Assembly (NCBI RefSeq): GCF_014649775.1
Contig: NZ_BMTR01000001.1
Location: 186,001-250,000, forward strand
From: Streptomyces longisporoflavus
GTDB taxonomy: Bacteria; Actinomycetota; Actinomycetes; Streptomycetales; Streptomycetaceae
Direction: 5' to 3'
Length of the DNA stretch: 64,000 nucleotides
In this document: positions 1 to 8,535 of the stretch, in pieces
How the letters are laid out: each line of letters opens with the position of its first letter
Numbering within the stretch: the stretch's first letter is position 1
Program-made: the position numbers and the translations under genes
The notes under the pieces: model-generated
Databases searched by the model: none
Told to the model about the DNA's origin: nothing
The model's input: the letters and a program-made list of their open reading frames with translations, nothing else

Positions 1-2
1 TC

Positions 3-329
3 GTCGTCGCCGAGGACGACAAGAGTGCCCGCGAACTCGCCGCGGGCTACGGCCCCTGGGTCCGCAGCATCCGCACGGCCGAGGGCGCCATCCCGTTCCC
101 CACCCCGGCCGAAGCACGCGCGCACGTGTGGACCGACGCGGACCGCGCCCTGGTGGACGACCGCACCGAAACCCAGTTCACCGGCTCCCCGGCACACGTC
201 GCGGACCTCCTGGAACAGCTCCAGGAAGCCACCGGCGCCGACGAGTTGCTCATCACCACCATCACCCACGGCCACGCCGACCGGGTGCGCTCCTACGAGC
301 TGCTCGCCGAGGAGTGGCGGCGCAGGTGA
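3..329 (+). CDS. Luciferase-like (LLM class) flavin oxidoreductase, C-terminal fragment
   Basis: The reading frame is open from the left edge and ends at 329, giving about 108 C-terminal residues. The end (FTGSPAHVADLLEQL, then ADELLITTITHGHADRVRSYELL) is the usual closing pattern of bacterial luciferase-like monooxygenases, where the last helices pack on the TIM barrel and a D/E-L-L/M-I strand precedes a final helix with RxxSYELLA. These enzymes use FMNH2 or F420H2 supplied by a reductase. The start and active-site residues lie outside the window, so the substrate cannot be judged. Family confidence is high and function is unknown. Confidence 0.8.
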   Translation, partial: VVAEDDKSARELAAGYGPWVRSIRTAEGAIPFPTPAEARAHVWTDADRALVDDRTETQFTGSPAHVADLLEQLQEATGADELLITTITHGHADRVRSYELLAEEWRRR

Positions 330-368
330 CACGGCCGTACGCCGGGTGCCTGCGCGCCCGGCGTACGG

Positions 369-1604
369 CTACCCGGCCCGGCCCCCGAGCACGATCGTGC
401 GGGCGATGTCGAGGGTGAGGCGCTGCCACGGGTCCCGGGGATCGCGGGACGTGATGTCGCGGACGCGGCGCAGGCGGTAGCGCACGGACTGGGGGTGGAG
501 GTGCAGTGCGCGGGCCGCGGCATTGGCGGAACCGGTGTCGATGTACGCGGTGAGGGCTTCCAGAAGGTGGCGCCGGGCTCCGTCGACGAGGGGGCCGAGG
601 ACGATGCGGCCGATCTGGTCGGGGCTTACGACGGGGTGGCCCGCGAGCAGCGCGAGGACGTGCGCGTCGGCGTCGGTGAGGACCCGCTCGGGGTGGTGGG
701 CGTGCGGGGGAGCGGTGTCGAGGGCGCCCGCGGCGAGCCGGTGGGCGACCGCGACGCGGTCCAGGCTCTCGCCCGAGATCACACAGCCGCGCCAGGCGTG
801 CCGGCGCAGGATCTCCGGCACGGAGTCGGCGGCCACGGCCGGAGCGAGCAGCACGGCACGCGAACCGTGCGTCGTCGCCAGGGCCGTGCCGCGCGCGCCG
901 TCGCCGTCAAGGTCCGCGAGCAGCGCCGTCGACGTGGTCAGGGAGATGTCGGACGAGGCGCCGTCCAGGGCTGTGGCATCGGCCGGTTCGGCCACCAGCA
1001 GGCTGTAGCGCTCGGGGAGTTGCACGCCCAGACGTGCGGCCCGCGCGCTGAGCGCGGCCGGGGAGGCGTGCCGGCCCGCGATCAGGTCGTCAAGGAGCAG
1101 TTGGAGCGACCTGTCGCGGTCGCCCGAGAGGCGCTCGCTGGTGGCCGCGTACGCCGTCGTCATCTCCTCGGAGATGGTGTCCATGGCGGTGAGCAGAAGC
1201 TGGGCCAGGGCGAAGGCGTCCTGCGCGGACAGCTGTGGTGCGCGGGCCGCGACCTCGTCCGCGAGCACCGCGGCGGCCACCCGGTAGGCGCGCAGGACGG
1301 CCTGCAGGGGGCGGCCGTCGGCAGCCCGCGCCGCCGCGATCCCGCGAAAGCGCCGCAGATCGGCCGGGCCGATCGCGCCGTCCGCGGCCCAGTGGTCCAG
1401 GAGGCGGTCGGTGGCCCAGGCCGCGATCGCCCGCACCTCGGGGAACCTGCTGCCGTCGAGCGCCGTGTAGGTCGGAACCTGTTCGTGCACCGCGTCGACG
1501 ATCGCCTCGACGAGACGGGGGTCGGCCAGGAGTTCCTGCCGGACGTGTTCCCGCTTGTTTGTCACAGGGTGATAGTCCCATCGGAAAAGGGTGCGTACGA
1601 CCAT
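369..1604 (-). CDS. PucR/CdaR-type transcriptional regulator
   Basis: This 411-aa protein has the PucR architecture. A helical N-terminal sensor region (RsbRD-like) is followed by a variable middle, and the last 60 residues form the PucR C-terminal helix-turn-helix (ALHLHPQSVRYRLRRVRDI). Such proteins usually control purine, amino-acid or hydroxy-acid catabolic genes, often those next to them. It is divergent from the lactate-monooxygenase-like gene at 1703, with about 100 bp between them, so that operon is its likely target (inference). No clear ribosome binding site precedes the ATG at 1604; a GTG 13 codons further in is an alternative start. Confidence 0.85.
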   Translation of the reverse strand: MVVRTLFRWDYHPVTNKREHVRQELLADPRLVEAIVDAVHEQVPTYTALDGSRFPEVRAIAAWATDRLLDHWAADGAIGPADLRRFRGIAAARAADGRPLQAVLRAYRVAAAVLADEVAARAPQLSAQDAFALAQLLLTAMDTISEEMTTAYAATSERLSGDRDRSLQLLLDDLIAGRHASPAALSARAARLGVQLPERYSLLVAEPADATALDGASSDISLTTSTALLADLDGDGARGTALATTHGSRAVLLAPAVAADSVPEILRRHAWRGCVISGESLDRVAVAHRLAAGALDTAPPHAHHPERVLTDADAHVLALLAGHPVVSPDQIGRIVLGPLVDGARRHLLEALTAYIDTGSANAAARALHLHPQSVRYRLRRVRDITSRDPRDPWQRLTLDIARTIVLGGRAG

Positions 1605-1702
1605 GGACGGGGCTTGTCACAGTGGCAAGGATCGTCGGGTAGAGAGTGTGTCCCACGCGCTCTCGTCACGCAGTCTCAAGGCCATCGGACGGGACCCACC
1701 AC

Positions 1703-2878
1703 ATGACGACGACGCCGAACTGGGCGGACTTCCAGTACGAGATCTATCTCAACGGCATGACTGGCGCCGTACCCCGCCTGCCCACCGACCTGACGCGGCT
1801 CGAGGAGCTGACCGAGCAGCGGCTCGGCCCGGGCCCTGTCGGCTATGTCGCGGGAAGCGCGGGCAACGGCAGCACGGCCCGCGCCAACCGCGGGGCACTG
1901 GAGCGGCGCCGGATCGTGCCGCGCATGCTGCGCGACGTACACGAACGCGATCTGTCGGTGGAGGTGCTCGGCCACCGGCTGCCCGCGCCGCTCGCCCTCG
2001 CCCCCATCGGCGTCCTGTCGATCATGCACCCGGAGGGTGAGTCCGCCGCCGCCCGCGCGGCCGCGGCCCGCGGTGTCCCGTTCATCCTCTCCTCGGCCTC
2101 CAGCACGTCCATGGAGCAGGTCGCCGAGGAGATGGGGGACGGGCAGCGGTGGTTCCAGCTGTACTGGGCCAAGGACCGCGACGTCACCAAGAGCTTCCTG
2201 GACCGCGCCAAGGCCTCGGGCTTCACCGCCCTCGTCGTCACGCTCGACACCCCGCTCCTCGCCTGGCGGCCGCGCGACCTCGACCAGGCCTATCTGCCCT
2301 TCCTGCACGGCGTGGGCACCGCCAACTACTTCAGCGACCCCGCGTTCCAAGCCGGTCTCGCCAAGCCGGTGCACGAGGACCCGAACGCGGCCGTGATGCA
2401 CTTCGTCGGCATGTTCGCCGACCCCGCGAAGACCTGGCCGGACCTGGCTTTCCTGCGCGAGAACTGGGACGGTCCGATCGTGCTCAAGGGCATCCTGCAC
2501 CCCGATGACGCGCGCCGCGCCGCCGACGCGGGCATGGACGGCGTGGTGGTCTCCAACCACGGCGGGCGCCAGGTCGCGGGCTCCGTCGCGGCGGCCGACG
2601 CCCTGCCCCGCGTGGTGGAGGCCGTCGGCGACCGGATCAGCGTCCTGTTCGACAGCGGTGTCCGCACCGGTGACGACGTCTTCAAGGCGCTCGCGCTCGG
2701 CGCCGAGGCCGTGCTCGTGGGACGGCCGTACGCCTACGGTCTCGGCCTGGACGGCCAGGCGGGCGTCGACCACGTGATCCGCTGTCTGCTCGCCGAACTC
2801 GACCTCACCCTGGCCCTGTCCGGCCACGCCGGACCCGCCACCCTCACCCCCGACGACCTGATCGAGGAGTCCGCATGA
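1703..2878 (+). CDS. FMN-dependent alpha-hydroxy-acid oxidase, lactate 2-monooxygenase-like
   Basis: This 391-aa TIM-barrel flavoprotein belongs to the lactate oxidase / lactate monooxygenase / glycolate oxidase family, which oxidises L-2-hydroxy acids at FMN. Visible family marks are the N-terminal PLALAPIG strand, QLYWAKDRD, VTLDTPLLAWRPRD, the active-site SNHGGRQ with catalytic His286, and the phosphate-binding DSGVRTGDDVFKAL. The insertion after the RPRDLD segment resembles lactate 2-monooxygenase more than glycolate oxidase. I chose the ATG at 1703 because the upstream in-frame codons (from 1646) look non-coding. Its stop overlaps the start of the D-2-hydroxyacid dehydrogenase by 4 bases (ATGA), so the two are translationally coupled and probably share hydroxy-acid substrates. 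The divergent PucR gene is the likely regulator. Confidence 0.87.
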   Translation: MTTTPNWADFQYEIYLNGMTGAVPRLPTDLTRLEELTEQRLGPGPVGYVAGSAGNGSTARANRGALERRRIVPRMLRDVHERDLSVEVLGHRLPAPLALAPIGVLSIMHPEGESAAARAAAARGVPFILSSASSTSMEQVAEEMGDGQRWFQLYWAKDRDVTKSFLDRAKASGFTALVVTLDTPLLAWRPRDLDQAYLPFLHGVGTANYFSDPAFQAGLAKPVHEDPNAAVMHFVGMFADPAKTWPDLAFLRENWDGPIVLKGILHPDDARRAADAGMDGVVVSNHGGRQVAGSVAAADALPRVVEAVGDRISVLFDSGVRTGDDVFKALALGAEAVLVGRPYAYGLGLDGQAGVDHVIRCLLAELDLTLALSGHAGPATLTPDDLIEESA

Positions 2879-3852
2879 CCGTCGTGAAGAACGTCCTCGC
2901 CATCGTCTCGCCCCACGTGGGCGGCCGCGCGGCGGGAGGCGCCCTCGCCGGGCTGCTGCCCGCGTCGGCGCACGTCTCCGTCGTCGAATCGGCCGACGAG
3001 GACCCCGCGGCCCTGCGCGCGGCACACGTCATCGTCACCGGCCTCGCGCCCGTCACCGCCGAGCACATCGCCGCCGCCCCGGACCTGGAAGTCGTCCAGT
3101 GCGCGAGCCATGGCTTCGACTACGTCGACCTGGAGGCCGCCCGCGCTCGCGGCATCCACGTCTGCTCGATCGGTTCGAGCGGCGCCGAGAAGCAGAACGT
3201 CGCCGAGCAGACCTTCGCCCTCATGCTGGCCCTCGCCAAGCAGCTGATCCCGGCGCACACCGCCCTCACCGAGGCCGACTGGGCGCTGCCCCGCCTCCAG
3301 CAGTCCATCACGGAGCTGTCCGGCAAGACGCTCGGCATCGTCGGGCTCGGTCACATCGGCGAGGAAGTCGCCCGGCGCGCGGTCGTGTTCGACATGACCG
3401 TCGTCTACGCAGGGCCGAGGCCGGTACCAGCGGAGACGGAGGCCCGCCTCGGCGGTGCGCGCCATGTCGGACTCGACGAACTGCTGCGCACGTCCGACTA
3501 CGTCAGCCTGCACGCCCCGCTCACACAAGAGACCCGCCACCTGCTGGACGCCGAACGCCTCGCTCTCCTGAAGCCGACGGCCTTCGTCATCAACACCTCG
3601 CGGGGCGCTCTCATCGACCAGGACGCCCTCGCCGACGCGCTGACGGCCGGCACGCTGGCCGGGGCTGGCATCGACGTCTTCGACCCCGAACCGCCCACCG
3701 CCGCCCTGCGGCTGCTCAAGGCGCCGAACGTGGTGCTTTCCCCGCATGTCGCGGGCGTCACCCGCGAGACGCTGGTACGCATCGCCCTGGCCGCGATCCA
3801 GAACGTCGCAGGCCACTTGGAGGGCAAGCCGCTGGGTGACGTGGTGTCCTGA
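2875..3852 (+). CDS. D-isomer-specific 2-hydroxyacid dehydrogenase
   Basis: This 325-aa NAD(P)-dependent dehydrogenase interconverts 2-keto acids and D-2-hydroxy acids. The nucleotide-binding motif GLGHIG is at residues 157-162, and all three catalytic positions are present: Arg243 (in NTSRGAL), Glu272 (in DPEPP) and His291 (in LSPHVAG). Length and layout match the phosphoglycerate dehydrogenase-like / glyoxylate reductase branch. The start ATG overlaps the stop of the oxidase before it. Together the pair could interconvert L- and D-hydroxy acids through the keto acid (inference). A strong hairpin follows at 3870-3908. Confidence 0.9.
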   Translation: MTVVKNVLAIVSPHVGGRAAGGALAGLLPASAHVSVVESADEDPAALRAAHVIVTGLAPVTAEHIAAAPDLEVVQCASHGFDYVDLEAARARGIHVCSIGSSGAEKQNVAEQTFALMLALAKQLIPAHTALTEADWALPRLQQSITELSGKTLGIVGLGHIGEEVARRAVVFDMTVVYAGPRPVPAETEARLGGARHVGLDELLRTSDYVSLHAPLTQETRHLLDAERLALLKPTAFVINTSRGALIDQDALADALTAGTLAGAGIDVFDPEPPTAALRLLKAPNVVLSPHVAGVTRETLVRIALAAIQNVAGHLEGKPLGDVVS

Positions 3853-3869
3853 CGGCCCCGGCAGCCGCG

Positions 3870-3908
3870 GGTTGTGGCAGCGGTCCGCCGGACGCCGCTG
3901 CCACAACC
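3870..3908. terminator. Bidirectional hairpin terminator between convergent genes
   Basis: A perfect 14-bp stem (3870-3883 with 3895-3908) encloses an 11-base loop. It lies midway between two convergent stop codons (3852 on + and 3921 on -), as expected for a shared terminator. There is no T-run, as is usual in high-GC actinomycetes. Confidence 0.75.
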
Positions 3909-3920
3909 GCCGGCCGTGCT

Positions 3921-4742
3921 CTACCAGATCTCCCCGACCCACTCGGGGTGGTCGACGAACGGGTTGCGGTTGTGCTGGAACTGGTCGTAGATGACCTCGT
4001 TGCGGTTCTTCTCGAACGCGTCCGGCGGGTCCTCGTCGCTCCACTGCTTCAGGACGGAGAGGCGGCCGATGGCGGGGGCGCTGCCGTTGTCGACCTTGTC
4101 GTTGGGTTCGAGGTCGGCGAAGCCGTCGTCGCCGTCGTAGCGCACGGCCATGTACAGGATCATGCGGGCCACGTCGCCCTTGACGGCGTCACGGGGTTCG
4201 AAGGAGTCGGAGTCGGTGTAGTTGCCGGGCGCCTCGCCGACCTCGCTGCCACCGTTGTCGAAGTCCTTGTTGCCGCGGGTGCTGTTGACCGAGACATCCG
4301 TCGGGCGCAGGTGGTGGATGTCGGTGCCCGGGCCGGTCGCGGTGCCGAAGTCGCCGTGGGACTTGGCCCAGGTGTGCTCCCGGTTCCACTGGTCCGGATC
4401 GCCGCCGTTGCTGTCCTTGCTCTGCGAGCGGCCGGTGTAGAGGAGGATCACGTTGCCGCTGTTGGCCGGGTCCTCGTCGGTGACCTTGAGCGCGTCCCAG
4501 ACCTGTGAGTACGACAGCTTCGTCTGGTCGCTGATGATCGTGTGCAGGGCGCTCTTCAGCTCCGGTCCCGTCTTGCCGAGTGCGTCCTTGTAGTACGTGT
4601 CGTCATAGGCGCCTACGGCTGCCGCGCTCGGCGTGGGGTCCGTGGTCGCGGCGTCGGCGGCGGCCGGGACGGTGATCCCGACGAGCAGTGCGGCGGCCGT
4701 CATGGCCAGCGGTTTCCAGCGGCGTATGTGAGGGACGGGCAT
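3921..4742 (-). CDS. Secreted endonuclease I-family nuclease
   Basis: This 273-aa protein starts with a Sec signal peptide (basic MPVPHIRRW, hydrophobic core, AADA-like cleavage region near residue 31). The rest matches endonuclease I (EndA/Vvn-like) enzymes, with NREHTWAKSHGDFG and TDIHHLRPTDVSVNSTRGN, which carry the His/Asn metal-finger residues, and the late DPPDAFEKNRNEVIYDQFQHNRNPF segment typical of the family. It should cleave DNA or RNA outside the cell, for nutrient scavenging. It is a single gene with its own promoter at 4800-4827. Confidence 0.9.
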   Translation of the reverse strand: MPVPHIRRWKPLAMTAAALLVGITVPAAADAATTDPTPSAAAVGAYDDTYYKDALGKTGPELKSALHTIISDQTKLSYSQVWDALKVTDEDPANSGNVILLYTGRSQSKDSNGGDPDQWNREHTWAKSHGDFGTATGPGTDIHHLRPTDVSVNSTRGNKDFDNGGSEVGEAPGNYTDSDSFEPRDAVKGDVARMILYMAVRYDGDDGFADLEPNDKVDNGSAPAIGRLSVLKQWSDEDPPDAFEKNRNEVIYDQFQHNRNPFVDHPEWVGEIW

Positions 4743-4799
4743 GTGGGGGTGTCCTCTCCCGGAGGCTCGCGCAGCACTGGTGCCTCCGACGGGCCCGGC

Positions 4800-4827
4800 G
4801 TTCTACGCGAGTTGACAAGTGGGTCAA
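4800..4827 (-). promoter_or_regulatory. Promoter of the endonuclease gene with an overlapping inverted repeat
   Basis: Read on the minus strand, TTGACC (4822-4827) is followed after 16 bases by TAGAAC (4800-4805), close to the principal sigma consensus, about 60 bases before the ATG. The -35 lies inside the inverted repeat GTTGAC-N6-GTCAAC (4811-4828), a plausible operator. The prediction rests on sequence only. Confidence 0.5.
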
Positions 4828-4970
4828 CGGGAGAGTGGCACGGGCGGGCGCATCACTGTATGAACGTTGTGCGTCGAGTCTGTGACGATGTCGTGGACAC
4901 GACAGGTGGGGCCGATGGGTCGATCCGCCGCCGCATGTGACCCGGGGCCAGGTGGTTTACACCGAATGGT

Positions 4971-5753
4971 CTACAGGGGCCGGACGGTGAGCATTTGCTG
5001 CGCGTGGCCGACCGGGCCGTTGACGTCGTGCAGGACGGTGCTGGTGATGCCCTGTCCCGTGGGGCCGAACGTCACCGTGGTGTCGAGCCCGGTCCAGCGG
5101 CCCACGGGCTGGCGGTGCAGATGCACGGTGAGGTCGACGTTGGGGAACATCCACTCCGTGGGGGACTGGCGTACGGCGATGCCGTTGGCGGTGTCGACGA
5201 GTGCGACGAAGGACGCGAGGGGGCTCGCGGTCTGTCCGGCGACGAGGTCGAGTGAGGTGGAGACCCAGGCCGTCGTACGACCCGGCTGCGGGGGAGCGAG
5301 CGGGCGGACGTCCACGGAGGCGATGTACCCGCCCGGCCAGACGGAGGCCATGTGCCAGGGCGCGAGTGCGTCGGGCGGGGTGAGCCTGTCCGCGCCTCCG
5401 CCCGCGACGGGGCCGGTGTCGACGGAGGTGAGGAGCCAGGCCCTGGCCCGTACCACCGGACGGTCGGCCATGAGCACGACGGCCTCGACCAGTTCGATGG
5501 TGCGGCCGGGCCGGATGGTCTCCACCCGGATCTCGCACTCGTCGAGAGCCAGCCGCCCGAGGATGTCGAAGCTGATCCGGGACATGACGAGACCGTTGTC
5601 CGGCCGGTCCGCCAGGTACCGGTCGATGGCGTGCACGATGAGACCGCCGAGCGGGCTGAAGTGCATCTCGTCGGTGTCCCAGGCGCCGCCGGCGTGGAGC
5701 GTGGGCTTGTAGCGCCGCTCGTCGATGGGCTCGTAGTAGCTGCCGGTGTTCAA
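4971..5753 (-). CDS. Acyl-CoA thioesterase family (TesB-like double hotdog)
   Basis: This 260-aa protein looks like the actinobacterial thioesterase family with two hotdog folds. The N-terminal half has HAGGAWDTDEMHFSPLGGLIVHAI followed by the strand ISFDILGRLALDECEIRVETIRPGRTIEL, and the C-terminal half ends with WTGLDTTVTFGPTGQGITSTVLHDVNGPVG. Such proteins hydrolyse acyl-CoA thioesters; the real substrate is unknown. Its 5' side faces the start of the flavoprotein gene group. It is transcribed in the same direction as the acyl-CoA dehydrogenase-like gene at 5901-7109, with a 147-bp gap. Confidence 0.75.
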   Translation of the reverse strand: MNTGSYYEPIDERRYKPTLHAGGAWDTDEMHFSPLGGLIVHAIDRYLADRPDNGLVMSRISFDILGRLALDECEIRVETIRPGRTIELVEAVVLMADRPVVRARAWLLTSVDTGPVAGGGADRLTPPDALAPWHMASVWPGGYIASVDVRPLAPPQPGRTTAWVSTSLDLVAGQTASPLASFVALVDTANGIAVRQSPTEWMFPNVDLTVHLHRQPVGRWTGLDTTVTFGPTGQGITSTVLHDVNGPVGHAQQMLTVRPL

Positions 5754-5900
5754 CGGGGCATCCCTCTCGGCCTCGCGGGTGCGGGACGGGACGCCGATGG
5801 ATGCCGAGCGCGGCCCCGGGTCCCGTATCCGAAGATCGTACTGGCGCCGGAGGAGAGGGGGGTGGAGGAGAGGGAGTGGAGGGGAGAGCAGGGCGGGCCG

Positions 5901-7109
5901 TCAGTGCAGTCCGTTGAGGTAGTGCTCCCCGATGTCGCGGAGGCGGTGCGCGGCGGAGCTGTGGGCGGTCAGGGCCCGGGCGTTGCGCCAGAACCTGTCG
6001 ATGCCGGGGTCGGCCGAAGGGGAGGGCGTCCCGGCGGTGAGTTCCAGGACGCGGGTGGTGATGTGCAGGGCGGCCTCGGCGGTGACCGCTTCGGCCGCGC
6101 CCACGAGGAACGTGATGTCGGCCCGCTCGTCGGCGCCGAGCGCGGGCCCCGTCTCCAGACCGCGGGCCAAGGCCTCCGTCGCGAGTTCGACCACCGCCGC
6201 TGCCGTGTGTGCGGCCGTCGCCAACTCCCCGTAGGCGAGCAGCAGATAGGGGTCCGTGGGCGGCGGCCCGCAGTCCGCGCCGGTGTCGAGAGCCCCCGTC
6301 AGGGCGGGGCGCGGCAGGGCGCGGCTGATGTCGCGCGCCTCGGACAGGGCGCCCTCCGCGTTGCCCAGGCCCACCTGGACGAGCAGGAGGCGGCGGGTCA
6401 GCGGGGCGAGCGCGGTGTACGGCGAGATCTCGTGCTCGTCGACGGGCACCGTGCCGAGCACCTGCTGTGCGGCCACCGGTACGTCGTCGTAGCTCACGGC
6501 GCCCGCGCCGCTGAGGCGCTGGCCCAGCAGGTCGTGCGCGGGTTCGGTGGAGACGCCGGGGTGGGCCGGGTTCACATGGACGACCACCCATTCGCCGCTG
6601 TCCGTGCGCCGCACCGTGTGGACGAGCCGGTCCGCGACGGCGACACCCGCGGTCAGGGGCCGCCGACCGTGCAGGACATGGCCGTCCGCGGTCGGAGCGA
6701 GGGTCAGGTCGGTGCCCGTCTGCGCGTCCGGCAGCTCGATGTCACCGCCCCAGAGCCACTGCTCGTGCACGGCGCGGCGTTCGAGCGCGGCGGCGTTCCC
6801 CGGCGCGGCGAAGAGGCGCGGGCTCCACGACAGGGCGTGGTGGTGGGCGAGGAGTTCGGCGATGGAGCTGTCCGCCGCGGCGATTTCCCTGACGGCCGTA
6901 CACGCCGTGCGCCAGTCGCTGCCCCGGCCGTCCGCGCCGTCCTCGGGGGCGGGCGGCGTCAGGAGCGCGGGCAGCCCCGCCTCGCGCAGCCGCGCGACCT
7001 CGTCGAACGGAGGCTTGCCCGCCCGGTCGCGCAGGTCCGCGTCGACGGCGAGATCGTCGGCGAGCTCCCGTACGACACGCGGCGAGGCGGAGGGGGTCAG
7101 CGTTGTCAC
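5901..7109 (-). CDS. Acyl-CoA dehydrogenase-fold flavoprotein, SfnB/DszC-like
   Basis: This 402-aa protein has the acyl-CoA dehydrogenase fold: an N-terminal helical domain ending in ADSSIAELLAHHHALSW, a middle beta domain (GTDLTLAPTADGHVLHGRRPLTAGV), and a C-terminal four-helix domain ending in DRFWRNARALTAHSSAAHRLRDIGEHYL. The late WRNARxLTxHxPxxxR pattern is typical of the monooxygenase-like branch (DszC, SfnB) rather than fatty-acid dehydrogenases. SfnB-type proteins are linked to organosulfur use, which fits the Rrf2/TauD neighbourhood (inference). The start is a GTG with GAGGCG just upstream. An inverted repeat lies 17-46 bases upstream. Confidence 0.75.
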   Translation of the reverse strand: MTTLTPSASPRVVRELADDLAVDADLRDRAGKPPFDEVARLREAGLPALLTPPAPEDGADGRGSDWRTACTAVREIAAADSSIAELLAHHHALSWSPRLFAAPGNAAALERRAVHEQWLWGGDIELPDAQTGTDLTLAPTADGHVLHGRRPLTAGVAVADRLVHTVRRTDSGEWVVVHVNPAHPGVSTEPAHDLLGQRLSGAGAVSYDDVPVAAQQVLGTVPVDEHEISPYTALAPLTRRLLLVQVGLGNAEGALSEARDISRALPRPALTGALDTGADCGPPPTDPYLLLAYGELATAAHTAAAVVELATEALARGLETGPALGADERADITFLVGAAEAVTAEAALHITTRVLELTAGTPSPSADPGIDRFWRNARALTAHSSAAHRLRDIGEHYLNGLH

Positions 7110-7125
7110 TGGGGCGCCTCACATT

Positions 7126-7155
7126 TTCCTAGTTTCCCTACCTGATTGATAGGAA
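7126..7155. promoter_or_regulatory. Inverted repeat upstream of the SfnB-like gene
   Basis: TTCCTA (7126-7131) and TAGGAA (7150-7155) are separated by 18 bases in an AT-rich patch directly before the flavoprotein start. This is a candidate operator or promoter region; the binding protein is unknown. Confidence 0.35.
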
Positions 7156-7327
7156 TACTCGTCACGAACTCCTGGTGCGACAAGAGGGTGTTCAAGGGGC
7201 GGACGGCCTCGTCTCGCCGTTCGGGATGCGGAAGGTGCGGTCCACCGGGGGTTCGTTCTGCTGATCGCCCGTGGGGCGCACCGAAATTCGATACCGGAAC
7301 CCCGGCCCGGATGCCTAGCATCCGACC

Positions 7328-7549
7328 ATGCCGAGACCCTCTGGATTCATTTACGAGCAGCATCCCGATGGCAGCGTGACGATCACCCATCACGGTCGCG
7401 CGGCCGGAACGCTGCGCGGCGCGCGGGCCGAGAAGTTCCTCGCCGAGGCCGAGTCGGGCGATGCCCAGCTGGTCATGGCCCGCTGGACCGGTGCGTACAA
7501 GCACGGCAACGAGCGCACTGCGCGCAACCATCCGCGTAACCGGCGTTGA
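7328..7549 (+). CDS. Small conserved hypothetical protein (73 aa)
   Basis: This 73-aa basic protein begins MPRPSGFIYEQHPDGSVTI and ends in KHGNERTARNHPRNRR. I recognise it as a small protein seen widely in Streptomyces, with no known function. The central GTLRGARAEKFLAEAESGD reads like a short helix. The ATG follows directly after a 7-bp stem with a CTA loop (7308-7324), and there is no Shine-Dalgarno, so the message may be leaderless or structured at its start. Confidence 0.75.
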   Translation: MPRPSGFIYEQHPDGSVTITHHGRAAGTLRGARAEKFLAEAESGDAQLVMARWTGAYKHGNERTARNHPRNRR

Positions 7550-7609
7550 TCGCGCGGTTGGATCGTGCGGTCATGGGCGGCGGCTGCCCGAGGGGGCAGG
7601 TGCCAGGGG

Positions 7610-8068
7610 TCAGGGGTTCGTCCATGCCGCGGGGTCCGCGGCGAGTTCCGTGACGGGGGCCGGCAGTTCGGCGCGCGCGACATCGGCGAGGGACACGCCC
7701 TCGAGGATCTGGCGGACGTTCGCCCGCAGCGCGATCCACAGCGGCAGGAGTGATTCCGCGGGCCCGCTGTAGGCCAGCTCCGGCGGGCGCACTCCGCGTA
7801 CCGACACCAGGGGGCCCTCCACGACCCGGATGACGTCGGCGATGCTGATGCCGGCCGCGGGCCGGGCCAGGCGGTAGCCGCCGTTGCCGCCTCGCTGGCT
7901 GAGGACGAGACCGCCGCGTCGCATGTCGTTGAGGATGCCCTCGAGGAACTTGTGCGGGATCTCCTGGGCGTCGGCGATGGCCTCGGCTTTGAGCGGGCCG
8001 TCGTCCTGGCACGCGGCGAGTTGCAGCGCGGCCCGTACCGCGTAGTCCGCCCTGGCTGAGATCCGCAT
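7610..8068 (-). CDS. Rrf2 family transcriptional regulator
   Basis: This 152-aa protein starts MRISARADYAVRAALQLA and has the Rrf2 winged helix-turn-helix (residues 1-80: AEAIADAQEIPHKFLEGIL, then LVLSQRGGNGGYRLARPA). I see no cysteine cluster for an Fe-S site, so it is closer to the CymR-like cysteine-metabolism branch than to IscR/NsrR. An in-frame upstream ATG (8086) is less likely because family members begin at MRIS. It lies between two sulfur-looking genes and may control them (inference). Confidence 0.85.
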   Translation of the reverse strand: MRISARADYAVRAALQLAACQDDGPLKAEAIADAQEIPHKFLEGILNDMRRGGLVLSQRGGNGGYRLARPAAGISIADVIRVVEGPLVSVRGVRPPELAYSGPAESLLPLWIALRANVRQILEGVSLADVARAELPAPVTELAADPAAWTNP

Positions 8069-8273
8069 GGCCGCATTATGCTGCACCGCCCGGAACGGAA
8101 CGTATCGCCCCTGGTCATGGGGTGTTATCGGCGGAAGCCGAGCCGCGGAGGGCCGGTCGGGCCCCGCCGGTCCCAGACAGTTGCCCGCGGGGCGGAGCGC
8201 CGCCGGGCGTCGGGCTCATTGCAGGGTCGTGAAGCGGGCGGGCAAGGGCTTGCCACGCTTTCGGCGGGCGACC

Positions 8274-8372
8274 ATGCTCCTGGACATGACCGCGATGACC
8301 TTTCTCGTCCCGCGGCTCCACGTAGACCCGGGCCGCCTCGCTTCCGCGGCGTGTCGTCTGCGCGTGGCCTGA
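8274..8372 (+). CDS. Putative Cys-containing leader peptide upstream of the TauD gene
   Basis: A 32-codon reading frame (possible starts 8274, 8286 or 8295) ends in [20 protein letters not shown]. This closely follows the (R)LHVDLxRxxSAxCR pattern of short actinobacterial leader peptides found before sulfur and cysteine genes. The Cys codon near the end would let ribosome pausing report cysteinyl-tRNA supply. About 165 bases of GC-rich sequence able to fold follow before the dioxygenase start at 8536. No strong ribosome binding site is visible. The rest of the 8069-8535 gap shows nothing else. Confidence 0.55.
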   Translation: MLLDMTAMTFLVPRLHVDPGRLASAACRLRVA

Positions 8373-8535
8373 CCGCCGCCTCCGTTTCCTTTTACATCTC
8401 CCCCTCTTCTCTGCGCTCCTCGCGCCCTCGCGTCCCGCCCCCTCGGGCGGCGACGCCGTCCGCGCTGCGGCGCGCGGCCCCCTCCCATGCCGGAACACCG
8501 CACGTCCACCCACCCCACCGAAGGGACCTCACCCC

